NCBI RefSeq assembly: GCF_000473085.1 | Contig: NZ_AXBA01000017.1 | Coordinates: 1-64,000 of the forward strand | Direction: 5' to 3' | DNA from: Azorhizobium doebereinerae UFLA1-100 | Lineage (GTDB): Bacteria; Pseudomonadota; Alphaproteobacteria; Rhizobiales; Xanthobacteraceae | Length of the DNA: 64,000 nt | Part shown: positions 26,593 to 35,428 of the stretch, piece by piece | Numbering within the stretch: the stretch's first letter is position 1 | Layout of the letters: every line of letters starts with the position of its first letter | Program-made: the position numbers and the translations under genes | Notes under the pieces: generated by a model | What the model was told of the DNA's origin: nothing | Databases searched by the model: none | What the model saw: the letters and a program-made list of their open reading frames with translations, nothing else

Positions 26593-27588
26593 ATGATCGC
26601 CAGGACGACCCGCGCGGCATGCGCCGCTGTTCTCGGCCTCGCCGCGGCCGCCTTCGCGCTGGCGCCCGGCGCGGCCCGCGCCCAGGCCTATCCGGCCCGC
26701 CCCATCACCGTGGTGGTGCCGTTCGCCGCCGGCGGGCCCACCGACACGGTGGCGCGCCTGGTGGCCGAATCCATGACCAAGACGCTCGGCCAGCAGGTCA
26801 TCGTCGAGAATGTCGGCGGTGCCGGCGGCACGCGCGGCGCCGGCCAGGTGGCGAAGGCCGCGCCCGACGGCTACACCCTGCTGCTGCACCATATCGGCCA
26901 GGCCACCGCGCCGAGCCTCTACCGCAAGCTGCCCTACAAGGTCACCGACTTCGAGACCGCCGGCCTCATCACCGCCGTGCCGATGACGCTGATCGCCAAG
27001 CCCGGCTACGAGCCGAAGACCATCGCCGACGTCATCGCCTATGTGAAGGCGAACAAGGACAAGGTGACCTACGGCAACGCCGGCGTCGGCTCCGCCTCGC
27101 ATCTGTGCGGCATGCTGTTCATGTCCGCGGTCGGCACCCAGCTCACCACCGTGCCCTATCAGGGCACGGGCCCGGCCATGAACGACCTTGTCGGCGGCCA
27201 GATCGACCTGATGTGCGACCAGACCACCAACACCACCGGCCAGATCAAGGGCGGCAAGGTGAAGGCCTATGCGGTGACCACCAAGGACCGGGTGAAGTCG
27301 CTGGCCGACCTGCCGACTATGGAGGAGGGCGGCCTGAAGGGCTTCGAGGTGGCGGTGTGGCACGGCCTCTACGCGCCCAAGGGCACCTCGCCGGAGATCG
27401 TCGCCAAGCTGAACGCGGCGCTGGGCGTGGCGCTGGAGGACCCCAAGGTGGTCGCCCGCTTCGCCGACCTCGGCACCGAGCCGGAGCCGAAGGACCGCCG
27501 CAGCCCGGAATTCCACAAGACCTACCTCACCGCCGAGGTGGCCAAGTGGAAGCCGGTGATCGAGGCCGCCGGCGTCTACGCCGACTGA
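26593..27588 (+). CDS. tctC: tripartite tricarboxylate transporter substrate-binding protein (Bug/TctC)
   Basis: 331 aa periplasmic receptor with a signal peptide ending GAARAQA. The Bug-family motifs YPARPITVVVPFAAGGPTDT, GGAGGTRGAGQVAKAAPDGYTLL and the later FEVAVWHGLYAPKGTSPEIV are intact. It delivers a carboxylate to TctAB. The exact ligand cannot be told, since Bug proteins bind many carboxylates. The ATG at 26593 has GGAGGGTTTG upstream. It is first in a tctC-tctB-tctA operon with 94-bp and 12-bp gaps. Confidence 0.94.
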   Translation: MIARTTRAACAAVLGLAAAAFALAPGAARAQAYPARPITVVVPFAAGGPTDTVARLVAESMTKTLGQQVIVENVGGAGGTRGAGQVAKAAPDGYTLLLHHIGQATAPSLYRKLPYKVTDFETAGLITAVPMTLIAKPGYEPKTIADVIAYVKANKDKVTYGNAGVGSASHLCGMLFMSAVGTQLTTVPYQGTGPAMNDLVGGQIDLMCDQTTNTTGQIKGGKVKAYAVTTKDRVKSLADLPTMEEGGLKGFEVAVWHGLYAPKGTSPEIVAKLNAALGVALEDPKVVARFADLGTEPEPKDRRSPEFHKTYLTAEVAKWKPVIEAAGVYAD

Positions 27589-27682
27589 TCACCACCTGAC
27601 CGACGCGCCGCCCGCGCCCTTCTCCGCCCTGGGGAAGGGGCGGGCGGTTTGCCTTTCTCTGACGGGGGACCGAGGACGGACC

Positions 27683-28144
27683 ATGGGCTTCGTGCGCAAT
27701 CCGAAGGATGTCATTTCAGGCCTGCTGTTCATCGCCCTCGCGGTGCTGTTCGCCTGGCAGTCGCGGGAGCTGACCATCGGCACCGCCATGCGCATGGGGC
27801 CGGGCTATTTCCCGCTGCTGCTGTCCGGCCTGCTCGGCCTGTTCGGCCTCATCGTGCTGGTCAACGGGCTGCGCACGCCGGGCGAGGCGCCCTCCGGCAT
27901 CGTGTGGCGGGCGCTGATCCTGCTCACCCTCTCCACGCTGCTGTTCGGCTTCGCCATGAAGCCTCTGGGCTTCCTGCCGGCGCTGGGGGCGAGCGTGTTC
28001 CTCTCCACGCTCGCCAGCCGCAAGTTCCACCTGATGACGGCGCTGATCATCACCGCCGTCATGTGCGTGTTCTGCTGGGCGGTGTTCATCCTCGGGCTGG
28101 GGCTGCCGTTGCCGCTGCTCGGCCCGTGGCTCGGCGGCTATTGA
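27683..28144 (+). CDS. tctB: tripartite tricarboxylate transporter small membrane subunit TctB
   Basis: 153 aa with four TM helices. It carries the TctB signature MGPGYFPLLLSGLLGLFGLIVL in the second helix and ends with hydrophobic residues GLPLPLLGPWLGGY. It pairs with TctA in the inner membrane. It lies between tctC and tctA on the same strand. Confidence 0.93.
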   Translation: MGFVRNPKDVISGLLFIALAVLFAWQSRELTIGTAMRMGPGYFPLLLSGLLGLFGLIVLVNGLRTPGEAPSGIVWRALILLTLSTLLFGFAMKPLGFLPALGASVFLSTLASRKFHLMTALIITAVMCVFCWAVFILGLGLPLPLLGPWLGGY

Positions 28145-28156
28145 GGAGGCGGCGCC

Positions 28157-29656
28157 ATGGAACTCCTCGATAATCTCGCGCTCGGCTTCTCCGTCGCGCT
28201 GTCGCTGCAGAATATTCTCTACTGCTTCGTCGGCGTGCTGCTCGGCACGCTGATCGGCGTGCTGCCGGGCCTCGGCCCCATCGCCACCATCGCCATGCTG
28301 CTGCCCATCACCTTCGGGCTGCCGCCGGTCTCCGCCCTCATCATGCTGGCGGGCATCTATTACGGCGCGCAATACGGCGGCTCCACCACCGCCATCCTCA
28401 TCAACCTGCCGGGGGAATCCTCCTCGGTGGTGACCGCCATCGACGGCCACCAGATGGCCCGCCAGGGCCGCGCCGGGGCGGCGCTCGCCACCGCCGCGCT
28501 CGGCTCCTTCTTCGCCGGCACGGTGGCGACCTTCCTGCTGGCCCTGTTCGCCCCGCCGCTGGCGGACCTGGCGCTGAAGTTCGGCCCGCCAGAATATTTC
28601 GCGCTCATGGTGCTCGGCCTCGTGGCCTCGGTGACCCTGGCGTCGGGCTCCGTGGTCAAGGCGCTGGCCATGATCGTGCTCGGCCTGCTGCTTGGCCTGT
28701 CCGGCCAGGACATCTACACCGGCGTGCCGCGCCTCACCTTCGAGGTGGACGAACTGGCGGACGGCTTCGACTTCGTGGCCCTGGCCATGGGCATGTTCGG
28801 CATCGGCGAGATCATCCGCAACCTGGAGGACGAGAGCCAGCGCTCGCTGGTGGCGGCCAAGGTGAAGAGCCTGATGCTCACCAAGGACGAGTTCAAGCAG
28901 ATCATCGCCCCGGTGCTGCGCGGCACCATCCTCGGTTCGTTCCTGGGCATCCTGCCGGGCGGCGGGGCCATGCTGTCCTCCTTCGCCGCCTATTCCATCG
29001 AGAAGAAGGTCTCCCGGACGCCGATGCGCTTCGGGCGCGGCGCCATCGAGGGCGTGGCGGGGCCGGAGAGCGCCAACAACGCCGGCGCGCAGACCTCCTT
29101 CATCCCCATGCTGACGCTCGGCATCCCGTCCAACCCGGTGATGGCGCTGATGATCGGCGCGCTGATCATCCAGGGCATCACGCCGGGGCCGAACGTGGTC
29201 ACCGACAAGCCGGACCTGTTCTGGGGCGTCATTGCCTCCATGTGGATCGGCAACTTCATGCTGGTGCTGCTCAACCTGCCGCTGATCGGCCTGTGGGTGC
29301 GCCTGCTGACCGTGCCGTACCACGTGATGTACCCGGCGATCATCGCGTTCTGCTGCATCGGCGTCTACAGCGTCAACAACAACACCTTCGACGTCTACAC
29401 CATGGCCCTGTTCGGGGTGCTGGGCTACGCGCTGGTGAAGCTGGACTGCGAGCCGGCGCCGCTGCTGCTGGGCTTCGTCATCGGCCCGATGCTGGAGGAA
29501 TATCTGCGCCGGGCGATGCTGATCTCCCGCGGCGACCCCATGGTGTTCATCACCCGGCCGATCTCCGCCACGCTGCTGCTGCTGGCGGCGGTGGCCCTGG
29601 TGATGGTGCTGCTGCCGGCGGTGCGCAAGACCCGCGAGGAGGCCTTCAAGGAGTGA
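28157..29656 (+). CDS. tctA: tripartite tricarboxylate transporter large permease TctA
   Basis: 499 aa, about 11-12 TM helices. TctA signatures are complete: GTLIGVLPGLGPIATIAML, YYGAQYGGSTTAILINLPGE, and the second repeat FLGILPGGGAMLSSFAAYS followed by EGVAGPESANNAGAQTSFIP. It is the sodium- or proton-driven channel-forming subunit. It starts 12 bp after tctB. The downstream neighbour is a tRNA gene on the same strand. Confidence 0.96.
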   Translation: MELLDNLALGFSVALSLQNILYCFVGVLLGTLIGVLPGLGPIATIAMLLPITFGLPPVSALIMLAGIYYGAQYGGSTTAILINLPGESSSVVTAIDGHQMARQGRAGAALATAALGSFFAGTVATFLLALFAPPLADLALKFGPPEYFALMVLGLVASVTLASGSVVKALAMIVLGLLLGLSGQDIYTGVPRLTFEVDELADGFDFVALAMGMFGIGEIIRNLEDESQRSLVAAKVKSLMLTKDEFKQIIAPVLRGTILGSFLGILPGGGAMLSSFAAYSIEKKVSRTPMRFGRGAIEGVAGPESANNAGAQTSFIPMLTLGIPSNPVMALMIGALIIQGITPGPNVVTDKPDLFWGVIASMWIGNFMLVLLNLPLIGLWVRLLTVPYHVMYPAIIAFCCIGVYSVNNNTFDVYTMALFGVLGYALVKLDCEPAPLLLGFVIGPMLEEYLRRAMLISRGDPMVFITRPISATLLLLAAVALVMVLLPAVRKTREEAFKE

Positions 29657-29801
29657 GGCCGGCGGCCCGGCGGCGCGGGGCGCGGCCGGGCCGGTTGTCC
29701 ACAGCCGGCCATGATGCCTTTGATTTTCCGCACCTCGGCGCTGGACAGGGGCAGGGGGGTTTGCTACACGAGCGCTCCCAGACGGGGCCAACACCCCGGG
29801 C

Positions 29802-29877
<76 letters not shown>

Positions 29878-30168
29878 CTTTCCCCTTGAAAACAAGCAGT
29901 TTTCGCCGGAGGTGGTGAGATTTCCGGCATTGCCGGTTCCCAATTTTTTCTGGGCGTTCCCAATCCTGTTCGCCGGAAGTTCTTCGGAATTCGGCTTCTC
30001 GCGCGAGCTTTTTGCGCAAGAAGCCCGGTCTGCCTCGTTCTTTTCGTCGTTTGCCGACGTGGCGTTTCGGCGTGCGCTCGGCATGGTGGCGCCCGCCGCC
30101 GGTCAGCGCGTTCTTCCGGAGGCCGTGGACGGCCGCAGGCGTAGCGCTGCCGCCGCCCGGCGCTGATG
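29878..30168. other. region 3' of tRNA-Lys, no confident gene
   Basis: The first 150 bases are AT-richer than average and contain small repeats, for example TTTCCGGCATTGCCGG. Both strands give only weak frames. The minus-strand frame ending in GLEPRTR is the familiar artefact of reading back into the tRNA 3' end. I support no gene here. Confidence 0.6.
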
Positions 30169-30618
30169 TCAGGCCTGCTTGCGTGCCTTGCGGGGCGTCG
30201 CGGTGGCTAGGATGGGGGCGGACTGGATCTCCCGCGCGCGGGCGAGAGCGGTTGTCACCAGGAACTTGCTGCGATTGAGGCCTTCGGCTTCTGCGGCGCG
30301 ATCGATGCACGCCAGGGCAGTCTCGTCCACGGAGATGTTGATTCGCACCGACTTGGCCGGAATCTCCACTGGTACCGCGACGGCGACGCCGCCGCGCAGC
30401 CAATCCTCCTCGGTGGCCTTCAGGACTTCGAGAGGGCTGAAGTCGGGCACGGCCTCTCCGTCCTCAAGCATGCCCTCGATATGAAAGGCCAGCGCTTGGG
30501 TGCCGTTGCTCACCGCCTCGTCCAACGTGCGGCCGGAGGAGATGCAGCCGGGGAAGTCAGGAAAGGAGATGCCGAAGGCGCCGTCCTCCCCGTGGATGAT
30601 GCCGATCACATGTGCCAT
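30169..30618 (-). CDS. hicB: HicB-family antitoxin with ribbon-helix-helix domain
   Basis: 149 aa. The N-terminal HicB fold MAHVIGIIHGEDGAFGISFP then DFPGCISSGRTLDEAVSNGT (the FPGC-x-S-x-G-x-T motif) is complete. The C-terminal segment SVRINISVDETALACIDRAA with SKFLVTTALARA is a ribbon-helix-helix DNA-binding unit. It neutralises HicA and represses the operon. It starts 37 bp after hicA ends, in the usual toxin-first order. Confidence 0.9.
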   Translation of the reverse strand: MAHVIGIIHGEDGAFGISFPDFPGCISSGRTLDEAVSNGTQALAFHIEGMLEDGEAVPDFSPLEVLKATEEDWLRGGVAVAVPVEIPAKSVRINISVDETALACIDRAAEAEGLNRSKFLVTTALARAREIQSAPILATATPRKARKQA

Positions 30619-30655
30619 GTGCCTGTGCTCCTGTACGTGGAGGAGAGGAAGCTCC

Positions 30656-30865
30656 TTACCAGTCCCAACCCGCCTGCCTGTAGATGGACCGGAGGGTCCC
30701 GGTGGGGATTGCCTTGGCCCCCATGTCCAGGGTGACACGCCCCGGCAGATCGGGCCGCTTGAACTGAAGGTGGTCGCCGGGGCCTTTGCGGACCAACGCC
30801 CACCCAGCCTGCTCCAGCATCTGGCGGATGATACGCGGCTGGTTGGATTTGCCCTTGCGCCCCAA
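30656..30865 (-). CDS. hicA: HicA-family toxin
   Basis: 69 aa small mRNA interferase-like protein with a double-stranded RNA-binding-type fold. Core: RIIRQMLEQAGWALVRKGPGDHLQFKRP then DLPGRVTL and TGTLRSIYRQAG. The usual catalytic His is at the GDHLQFK position (family form GSHHxF). The start is ambiguous. A TTG at 30865 with GCGAGG seven bases upstream fits family length and leaves the operator outside the gene. A GTG at 30904 would place it inside. Confidence 0.75.
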   Translation of the reverse strand: MGRKGKSNQPRIIRQMLEQAGWALVRKGPGDHLQFKRPDLPGRVTLDMGAKAIPTGTLRSIYRQAGWDW

Positions 30866-30881
30866 GTGCGTGCCTCGCCAT

Positions 30882-30899
30882 GTGTGTATGAATACACAC
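30882..30899. promoter_or_regulatory. hicAB operator, site 1
   Basis: GTGTGTAT-GA-ATACACAC, an 8-bp perfect inverted repeat immediately upstream of hicA. Its near copy lies 46 bp away. The spacing and context suit HicB binding as tetramers to control the divergent promoter. Confidence 0.65.
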
Positions 30900-30927
30900 C
30901 ACAAATTGCCTCGCCGTCAATAGAAAT

Positions 30928-30945
30928 GTGTGTGTCAATACACAC
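30928..30945. promoter_or_regulatory. hicAB operator, site 2
   Basis: GTGTGTGT-CA-ATACACAC, the same inverted repeat as site 1 with one arm mismatch. It lies between hicA and the deaminase gene, so HicB binding here could also affect the rightward gene. Confidence 0.6.
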
Positions 30946-30993
30946 TGCAATGCCATCATGACCGCCGTGGCCGAGCCGAGGGAGAGCGTTGCG

Positions 30994-31764
30994 ATGCCGG
31001 TGCCGAGGAGCCCCTACACTTGGTGCCCGGACTGTGACGGTGCCGGCGCGACGCCGGACGCGAACGGTGTGCTGACCACCTGCGCCCGGTGCATGGGGCA
31101 GGGGCGGCTGAAGATCCCCGGCCAGCCGGCGGTGCGGGCGCTGCCGCCCAAGCCTGCGGCGCAGCCGGCCGCTTCGCGCGCCCAGGCACCGGCCAAGCCG
31201 CCGGCTGCCTCTGCCAAAAGTGGCCCTGCCAAGGGGGCTTCGACCAAAGGTGGCCCTGCCAAGAGTGGCTCTGCCAAGGGTGCCTCGGCCAAGAGCGCTG
31301 CCGGCAAGGCCGGCCCTGTCGCCGCCAGCGAGCCCCGGCGGCCGACGCCGCATGAATATTTCATGGGCTTCGCCGCCCATGCCGCGACCCGCTCCAAGGA
31401 TACGACCAAGGTCGGCGCGGCCCTGGTGGGGCCGGACGGCGAATTGCGCCTCACCGGCTACAACGGCCCGCCCAAGGGGGTGAAGGATACGCCCGACCGC
31501 TTCGAGCGGCCGCGCAAATACCTGTTCTCCAGCCATGCGGAGCAGAATGTCATCGCCTTCGCCGCGCGCCAGGGCATCCGCACCGCCGACTGCACGCTCT
31601 ATGTGACGCATCATCCCTGCTCGTCCTGCGCGCGCAGCATCATCCAGGCGGGCATCGTCTGCGTGGTGGTGGGCGGGGCGGGCTTCGGCGGCGAATGGAG
31701 CGAGGAGATCGCCGCCGCCCGCTTCATGTTCACCGAAGCGGGGGTGACGCTCCAGGAGGATTGA
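30994..31764 (+). CDS. zinc-knuckle/dCMP-deaminase-family fusion protein
   Basis: 256 aa in three parts. Residues 9-37 form a DnaJ-like zinc knuckle, CPDCDGAGATPDANG then CARCMGQG. Residues 55-113 are low-complexity Lys/Ala/Ser/Gly/Pro repeats such as SAKSGPAKGAS. Residues 118-255 are a cytidine/deoxycytidylate deaminase domain with HAEQNVIAFAARQGI (His and catalytic Glu) and the zinc motif HHPCSSCARSIIQAG. The substrate may be dCMP or a modified nucleotide. The start at 30994 has GGGAGAG. An ATG at 30958 has no site. It is divergent from hicAB. Confidence 0.82.
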   Translation: MPVPRSPYTWCPDCDGAGATPDANGVLTTCARCMGQGRLKIPGQPAVRALPPKPAAQPAASRAQAPAKPPAASAKSGPAKGASTKGGPAKSGSAKGASAKSAAGKAGPVAASEPRRPTPHEYFMGFAAHAATRSKDTTKVGAALVGPDGELRLTGYNGPPKGVKDTPDRFERPRKYLFSSHAEQNVIAFAARQGIRTADCTLYVTHHPCSSCARSIIQAGIVCVVVGGAGFGGEWSEEIAAARFMFTEAGVTLQED

Positions 31765-31907
31765 GAGCAGGACCGAGCACAGGACCGCGCGGGGGCGCCG
31801 GATATGGATGGCGAAATCCGGCGGGATGACGTATTGCCGACCCGGGCGGCGGTATCCTGCCGCCGCTCGTCCCCGCCGACCTTCGCCCCGAGCAAGACCG
31901 TGTGCGC

Positions 31908-33374
31908 ATGATTCCCGACCTGTCCGACTTCACCAGGATTCCCGCCCGCCGGGCAGCGAAGTTCGGCATGTTCAAGTCCCGCTACGGCCTGGAGCACTGG
32001 GCACGGTGCCACGCCAGCATCGAGCGGATGCAGGCAAGCCCCGGCGGCAACGTGCGCCGCTACCTGGACGACCTGGTCCGGCACGGCGGCTTCGAGCTGG
32101 CCTGCCCGGAGACCGGCCGCCCGGTGCGCAGCGGCGCCTCGGTCATGCTGGCGGACAAGACCACGGTCTTCTCCTTTCCCGGCAGCCCCGGCCTGCTGGT
32201 GGCGGTGGGTGATCTCAGCATGGGCTTTCCCATCACCGCCGTGCTGATGACTGGCCGGCGGCTGTGGGTCGATGTCGCGGCCAGCCACTGGGGCTTCGCG
32301 GAGCGGCATCTGGAGGCCTTCCGCGCCGTGGTGGCGGCCACCGGCTGGCAGCCGGGCCCGGCCACCGCGCCGCTGACGCTGGTGCTGGGCGATCCGAACT
32401 ATGCCCATCACGTATGGAACCAGCTCTCCGGCCTGGAGGACCTGGTGCGGGCGGGCGTGCCGGCGGGGGACATCCGCCTGGTGATGACCCACGCCCCGCT
32501 CGGCCCGCTGCACACGCTCCTGCCCGAGCTGGCCGCCTGGCCGGTGACCGCGACGCCGGACTACCACCTGGAGGCGATGAACGCGCCGGGCGCGCTGTTC
32601 GCGCCGGTGGGCGGCAGCTATATCCGCCGCAGCCTCGTCGACCGGCTGTTCGCGGTGGCCGAGGCGGGTGCCTCCCCGCTGTGCCGGGAGATGGACGCCG
32701 CGCTCGCGGCGGTCGCCGGGCCGGTGCTGTGGGTGAGCGTGCGCACGCGCAACCGCACCGCCGTGAACCTGCGCGCGATGCTGGCGGCGCTGGGCGGCCG
32801 CTTCCTCGAACTGGCGCCCACGGGCGCCGTCGTCATCGACGGCCATTCGCTGGCCTGCGACCTCGCCGACATCCATCCGGTGCTGCGCGACCAGGCGCTG
32901 GAGACGGCGGCGCGCGACCGCGTCGCGGCCGAGGCGGTGCGGGCGGACATCGCCGCCGCCTTGGGGCCGCAGGCCGCGAGCCGCGTCCATGTGGCGGTCG
33001 GGCTCACCATCGCCGAAAGCCTGCTGCTGGGCCGACACGCCGATTTCTACTTCTGTCACCACGGCACGGTGCAGCACAAGGTGGGCTGGTTCAACGCCAC
33101 GCCCGGCGTGGTTCACAGCAATGAGTACGTGCTGCATGAGGCGCCGGGGGAGGCCATCGCCCGGCATTCGGAGGCGGCGGCGCCGGCCCTCTACCTGCCG
33201 GCGACGTGCGTGCGCGACACCACAGCGGGAGATGCGGAGTTCAGCGTCTTCTCGCACCTGCTCAGCCATGACAATTACGTCTTCACGGATATTCCCAAGA
33301 CGGTCGGCATCATCCTGCGCCACGCCCGCGCCTCCGGCGTGATCCTGCCGCAGGCGGCGCGCGCCGGAGGCTGA
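31908..33374 (+). CDS. hypothetical protein, 488 aa, possibly glycosyltransferase-related
   Basis: Starts MIPDLSDFTRIPARRAAKFG (a GTG two codons earlier is also possible). It is soluble, with no signal or TM helix. Mid-sequence has DIRLVMTHAPLGPLHTLLPE, and the C-terminal part VHVAVGLTIAESLLLGRHAD followed by FYFCHHGTVQHKVGWFNATP looks like a conserved catalytic or binding core. The alternating alpha/beta pattern would suit a glycosyltransferase, but I recognise no definite family and do not assign one. It precedes the tail-collar gene cluster by about 390 bp. Confidence 0.7.
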   Translation: MIPDLSDFTRIPARRAAKFGMFKSRYGLEHWARCHASIERMQASPGGNVRRYLDDLVRHGGFELACPETGRPVRSGASVMLADKTTVFSFPGSPGLLVAVGDLSMGFPITAVLMTGRRLWVDVAASHWGFAERHLEAFRAVVAATGWQPGPATAPLTLVLGDPNYAHHVWNQLSGLEDLVRAGVPAGDIRLVMTHAPLGPLHTLLPELAAWPVTATPDYHLEAMNAPGALFAPVGGSYIRRSLVDRLFAVAEAGASPLCREMDAALAAVAGPVLWVSVRTRNRTAVNLRAMLAALGGRFLELAPTGAVVIDGHSLACDLADIHPVLRDQALETAARDRVAAEAVRADIAAALGPQAASRVHVAVGLTIAESLLLGRHADFYFCHHGTVQHKVGWFNATPGVVHSNEYVLHEAPGEAIARHSEAAAPALYLPATCVRDTTAGDAEFSVFSHLLSHDNYVFTDIPKTVGIILRHARASGVILPQAARAGG

Positions 33375-33762
33375 GGCCCGCGCCGTCCCGCCCCGCGCGC
33401 CGGCTGATATGCGCCTGCTCAGCAGGCGGACCGGGTGTCCCGGGCCGGTGGCGCGCCACGTGCCGGCCGGGCGGGCCTATCGGAACGTGCATTCCATGCC
33501 GAATATGCAACCGTGAATTTATTTTATTCCGCGTCTATCGCCCCGCTTGCATATCTGAAATCGGCCGGTTAGCCTTTCGCCAAGCTCCGGCTTCAAGAGA
33601 GCAAGTGGAGAAGATGAAACGCGGCGCGGTTGTCCTCGCGCCTTCAGAATGCTTCCTGTCGTTCCGCCGTATATTTCTGATCGTCCAAGACGATTTATCG
33701 CCATTCAACATCGGTTGTGGCGGTGACGGGCCTTCGCGTGCCGGAAATTGGAGGAAATGCCC
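33375..33762. other. intergenic region upstream of tail-collar cluster
   Basis: 388 bp. An AT-rich block at about 33510-33535 (GTGAATTTATTTTATTCC) and a second AT-rich stretch near 33690 stand out and probably hold the promoter of the collar genes. The first gene has an AGGAAATG-type site just before 33763. No RNA element or small gene could be supported. Confidence 0.45.
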
Positions 33763-34296
33763 ATGTCAGAGCCCTATCTGGGTGAAATCCGGATGGTCGC
33801 CTTCGATGCCCTTCCCCGCGGCTGGCTCCCTTGCGAAGGGCAGTTGCTTTCGATCACCGCAAATCAGGCGCTGTTCTCGCTGCTGAACAACCGCTTCGGC
33901 GGCGACGGACGGGTCAATTTCCAACTGCCGGATCTCAGGGGGCGCACGCCGCTGCATGTGTCGGCCGTCAAGGCGATCGGCACCGCCGGGGGCGTGGAGA
34001 CGGTGACCCTCGCCACGGACCACGTGCCGGCCCACACCCACCGCTTCCAGGTCTCCACCACCACGGGGACGGTGGCGGGGGTCGCGGGGGCCTGGTATGC
34101 GGCGCCGGAACCCGTGTCCGCGACCAGCGGCCCGACCTTGCTCTATGGAGAGCCGAAGGTGTCGAACGACGTCGTGCAGCTCTATCCGGGCTCCCTGCTG
34201 GAGACGGGCGGAGGCCAGGCGCATTCGAACATGCAACCCTATCTCGCCATGAAGTACATCATCGCCACTCAGGGCATCTATCCGCCCCGTCCGTGA
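33763..34296 (+). CDS. tail-collar domain protein, Mdp/microcystin-dependent type, 1
   Basis: 177 aa. It begins MSEPYLGEIRMVAFDALPRG, with WLPCEGQLLSITANQALFSL, then FGGDGRVNFQLPDLRGRTPL, the tail-collar signature shared with phage T4-like tail fibres. The HVPAHTHRF motif and a QPYLAMKYIIATQGIYP end complete the family pattern. Proteins of this family are known as MdpB-type or tail fibre domain proteins and are often found in trios. The role in bacteria is unclear. First of three in tandem, 15 bp from the next. Confidence 0.88.
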   Translation: MSEPYLGEIRMVAFDALPRGWLPCEGQLLSITANQALFSLLNNRFGGDGRVNFQLPDLRGRTPLHVSAVKAIGTAGGVETVTLATDHVPAHTHRFQVSTTTGTVAGVAGAWYAAPEPVSATSGPTLLYGEPKVSNDVVQLYPGSLLETGGGQAHSNMQPYLAMKYIIATQGIYPPRP

Positions 34297-34311
34297 CAGA
34301 GGAGGACAGAG

Positions 34312-34845
34312 ATGGACGCTTTTACCGGAGAGGTCCGTCCTTTCGCCGGGCACTGGGAGCCGCAGAACTGGGCCTATTGCGATGGCCGCGTGCTGAATAT
34401 CGCCGGGAATGAGGCGCTCTATTCGCTGATTGGCACGACCTACGGCGGCGACGGCTTGCGCACGTTCGCCCTGCCGAACCTCAGCGGGCGCGTGCCCATC
34501 GGCGCCGGGCAGCGCCCGGGTGCCGCCGCCCACCCTCGGGGCGAGCATGCCGGGCAGGAGCAGGTCACGTTGCTGAGCAATCACATCCCGGTGCACAGCC
34601 ATGTGCTGGAAGGCACCACGGTCCCGGCCACCGACAGCGTGCCCAGCTCCAAGAACCTGCTCGCCGCCACGGTGCCCGACGTGCATCCCTATAACGACAT
34701 GACCCAGCCGGGCACGGGCAATGCCCTGTTCTCGCCGTCCGCCATCGGCGTCGAGGGTTCGGCCGTTCCGCATGAGAACCGCATGCCGAGTCTCGTCGTC
34801 GCCTACATCATCTGCCTCAACGGGATCTATCCGCAGCCGGCCTGA
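34312..34845 (+). CDS. tail-collar domain protein, Mdp type, 2
   Basis: 177 aa, paralogue of the flanking two: FTGEVRPFAGHWEPQNWAYC, GTTYGGDGLRTFALPNLSGR, VPVHSH-like IPVHSHVLE and VVAYIICLNGIYPQPA at the end. It lacks the PEGW motif form (HWEPQNW instead). The GGDG collar motif is intact. Same strand, 15-bp and 43-bp spacings, so one operon. Confidence 0.87.
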   Translation: MDAFTGEVRPFAGHWEPQNWAYCDGRVLNIAGNEALYSLIGTTYGGDGLRTFALPNLSGRVPIGAGQRPGAAAHPRGEHAGQEQVTLLSNHIPVHSHVLEGTTVPATDSVPSSKNLLAATVPDVHPYNDMTQPGTGNALFSPSAIGVEGSAVPHENRMPSLVVAYIICLNGIYPQPA

Positions 34846-34888
34846 CGCCGGCTCTGGAGAACATGCCCCGCATCGGAAGGCGTGGATC

Positions 34889-35428
34889 ATGAACGATTCG
34901 GATTTCATCGGTGAGATTCGGTATTTCTGCTTCGACTACGTGCCGGAAGGCTGGCTCGTGTGCGACGGCACACAGTTTAACGTCCGGTCCTACGCGGCGT
35001 TGTTCGCGGTGATCGGCAACGCCTACGGCGGGGACGGGAGCACCACCTTCAATGTGCCCGACCTGCGCGGGCGCGCGGCCATCGGTCTCGCGCCGACCTA
35101 TCAGCGCGGCGAGGTCTTCGGCGCGGAAACCGTGACGCTGAGCGTGCCGGAACTGCCGCCGCACACCCACCAGATGGTGCGTCCCGGCGGCGGCAAGCCC
35201 TATGCGCAGAAGCTCGACACCCCCAGTTCCGTCGCCGCGCCGGGCTCGCTGGCACTGTCGAACGGCGGCACCATCAAGTCCCTGGCCAATACGGGCTCGC
35301 CGAACATGATGTTGCACCAGTCGGCGGTCACGGCCGTGGGCGGCGGGCTGGCGCACGACAACCTCCAGCCCTACCAGGTCTTCAAGGCCGGCATCTGCTA
35401 TGACGGCGTCTTCCCGCCGCGTCCGTGA
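34889..35428 (+). CDS. tail-collar domain protein, Mdp type, 3
   Basis: 179 aa paralogue: FIGEIRYFCFDYVPEGWLVC, NAYGGDGSTTFNVPDLRGRA, LPPHTHQM and LQPYQVFKAGICYDGVFPP. Third of the tandem set. Its stop lies within the start region of the downstream GNAT gene (29-bp overlap with the ATG at 35400), a further sign of an operon. Confidence 0.87.
   Translation: MNDSDFIGEIRYFCFDYVPEGWLVCDGTQFNVRSYAALFAVIGNAYGGDGSTTFNVPDLRGRAAIGLAPTYQRGEVFGAETVTLSVPELPPHTHQMVRPGGGKPYAQKLDTPSSVAAPGSLALSNGGTIKSLANTGSPNMMLHQSAVTAVGGGLAHDNLQPYQVFKAGICYDGVFPPRP

Noticed and set aside
24256-27516. Single giant minus-strand frame over the proline-rich gene and tctC
   Set aside because: The first 410 residues are the antisense of tctC. 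The real start is at 26283 with an AGGAGG site.
30606-30959. Minus-strand 117-aa frame overlapping hicA
   Set aside because: It is out of frame with the HicA motifs and made of low-complexity sequence. HicA is the supported product here.
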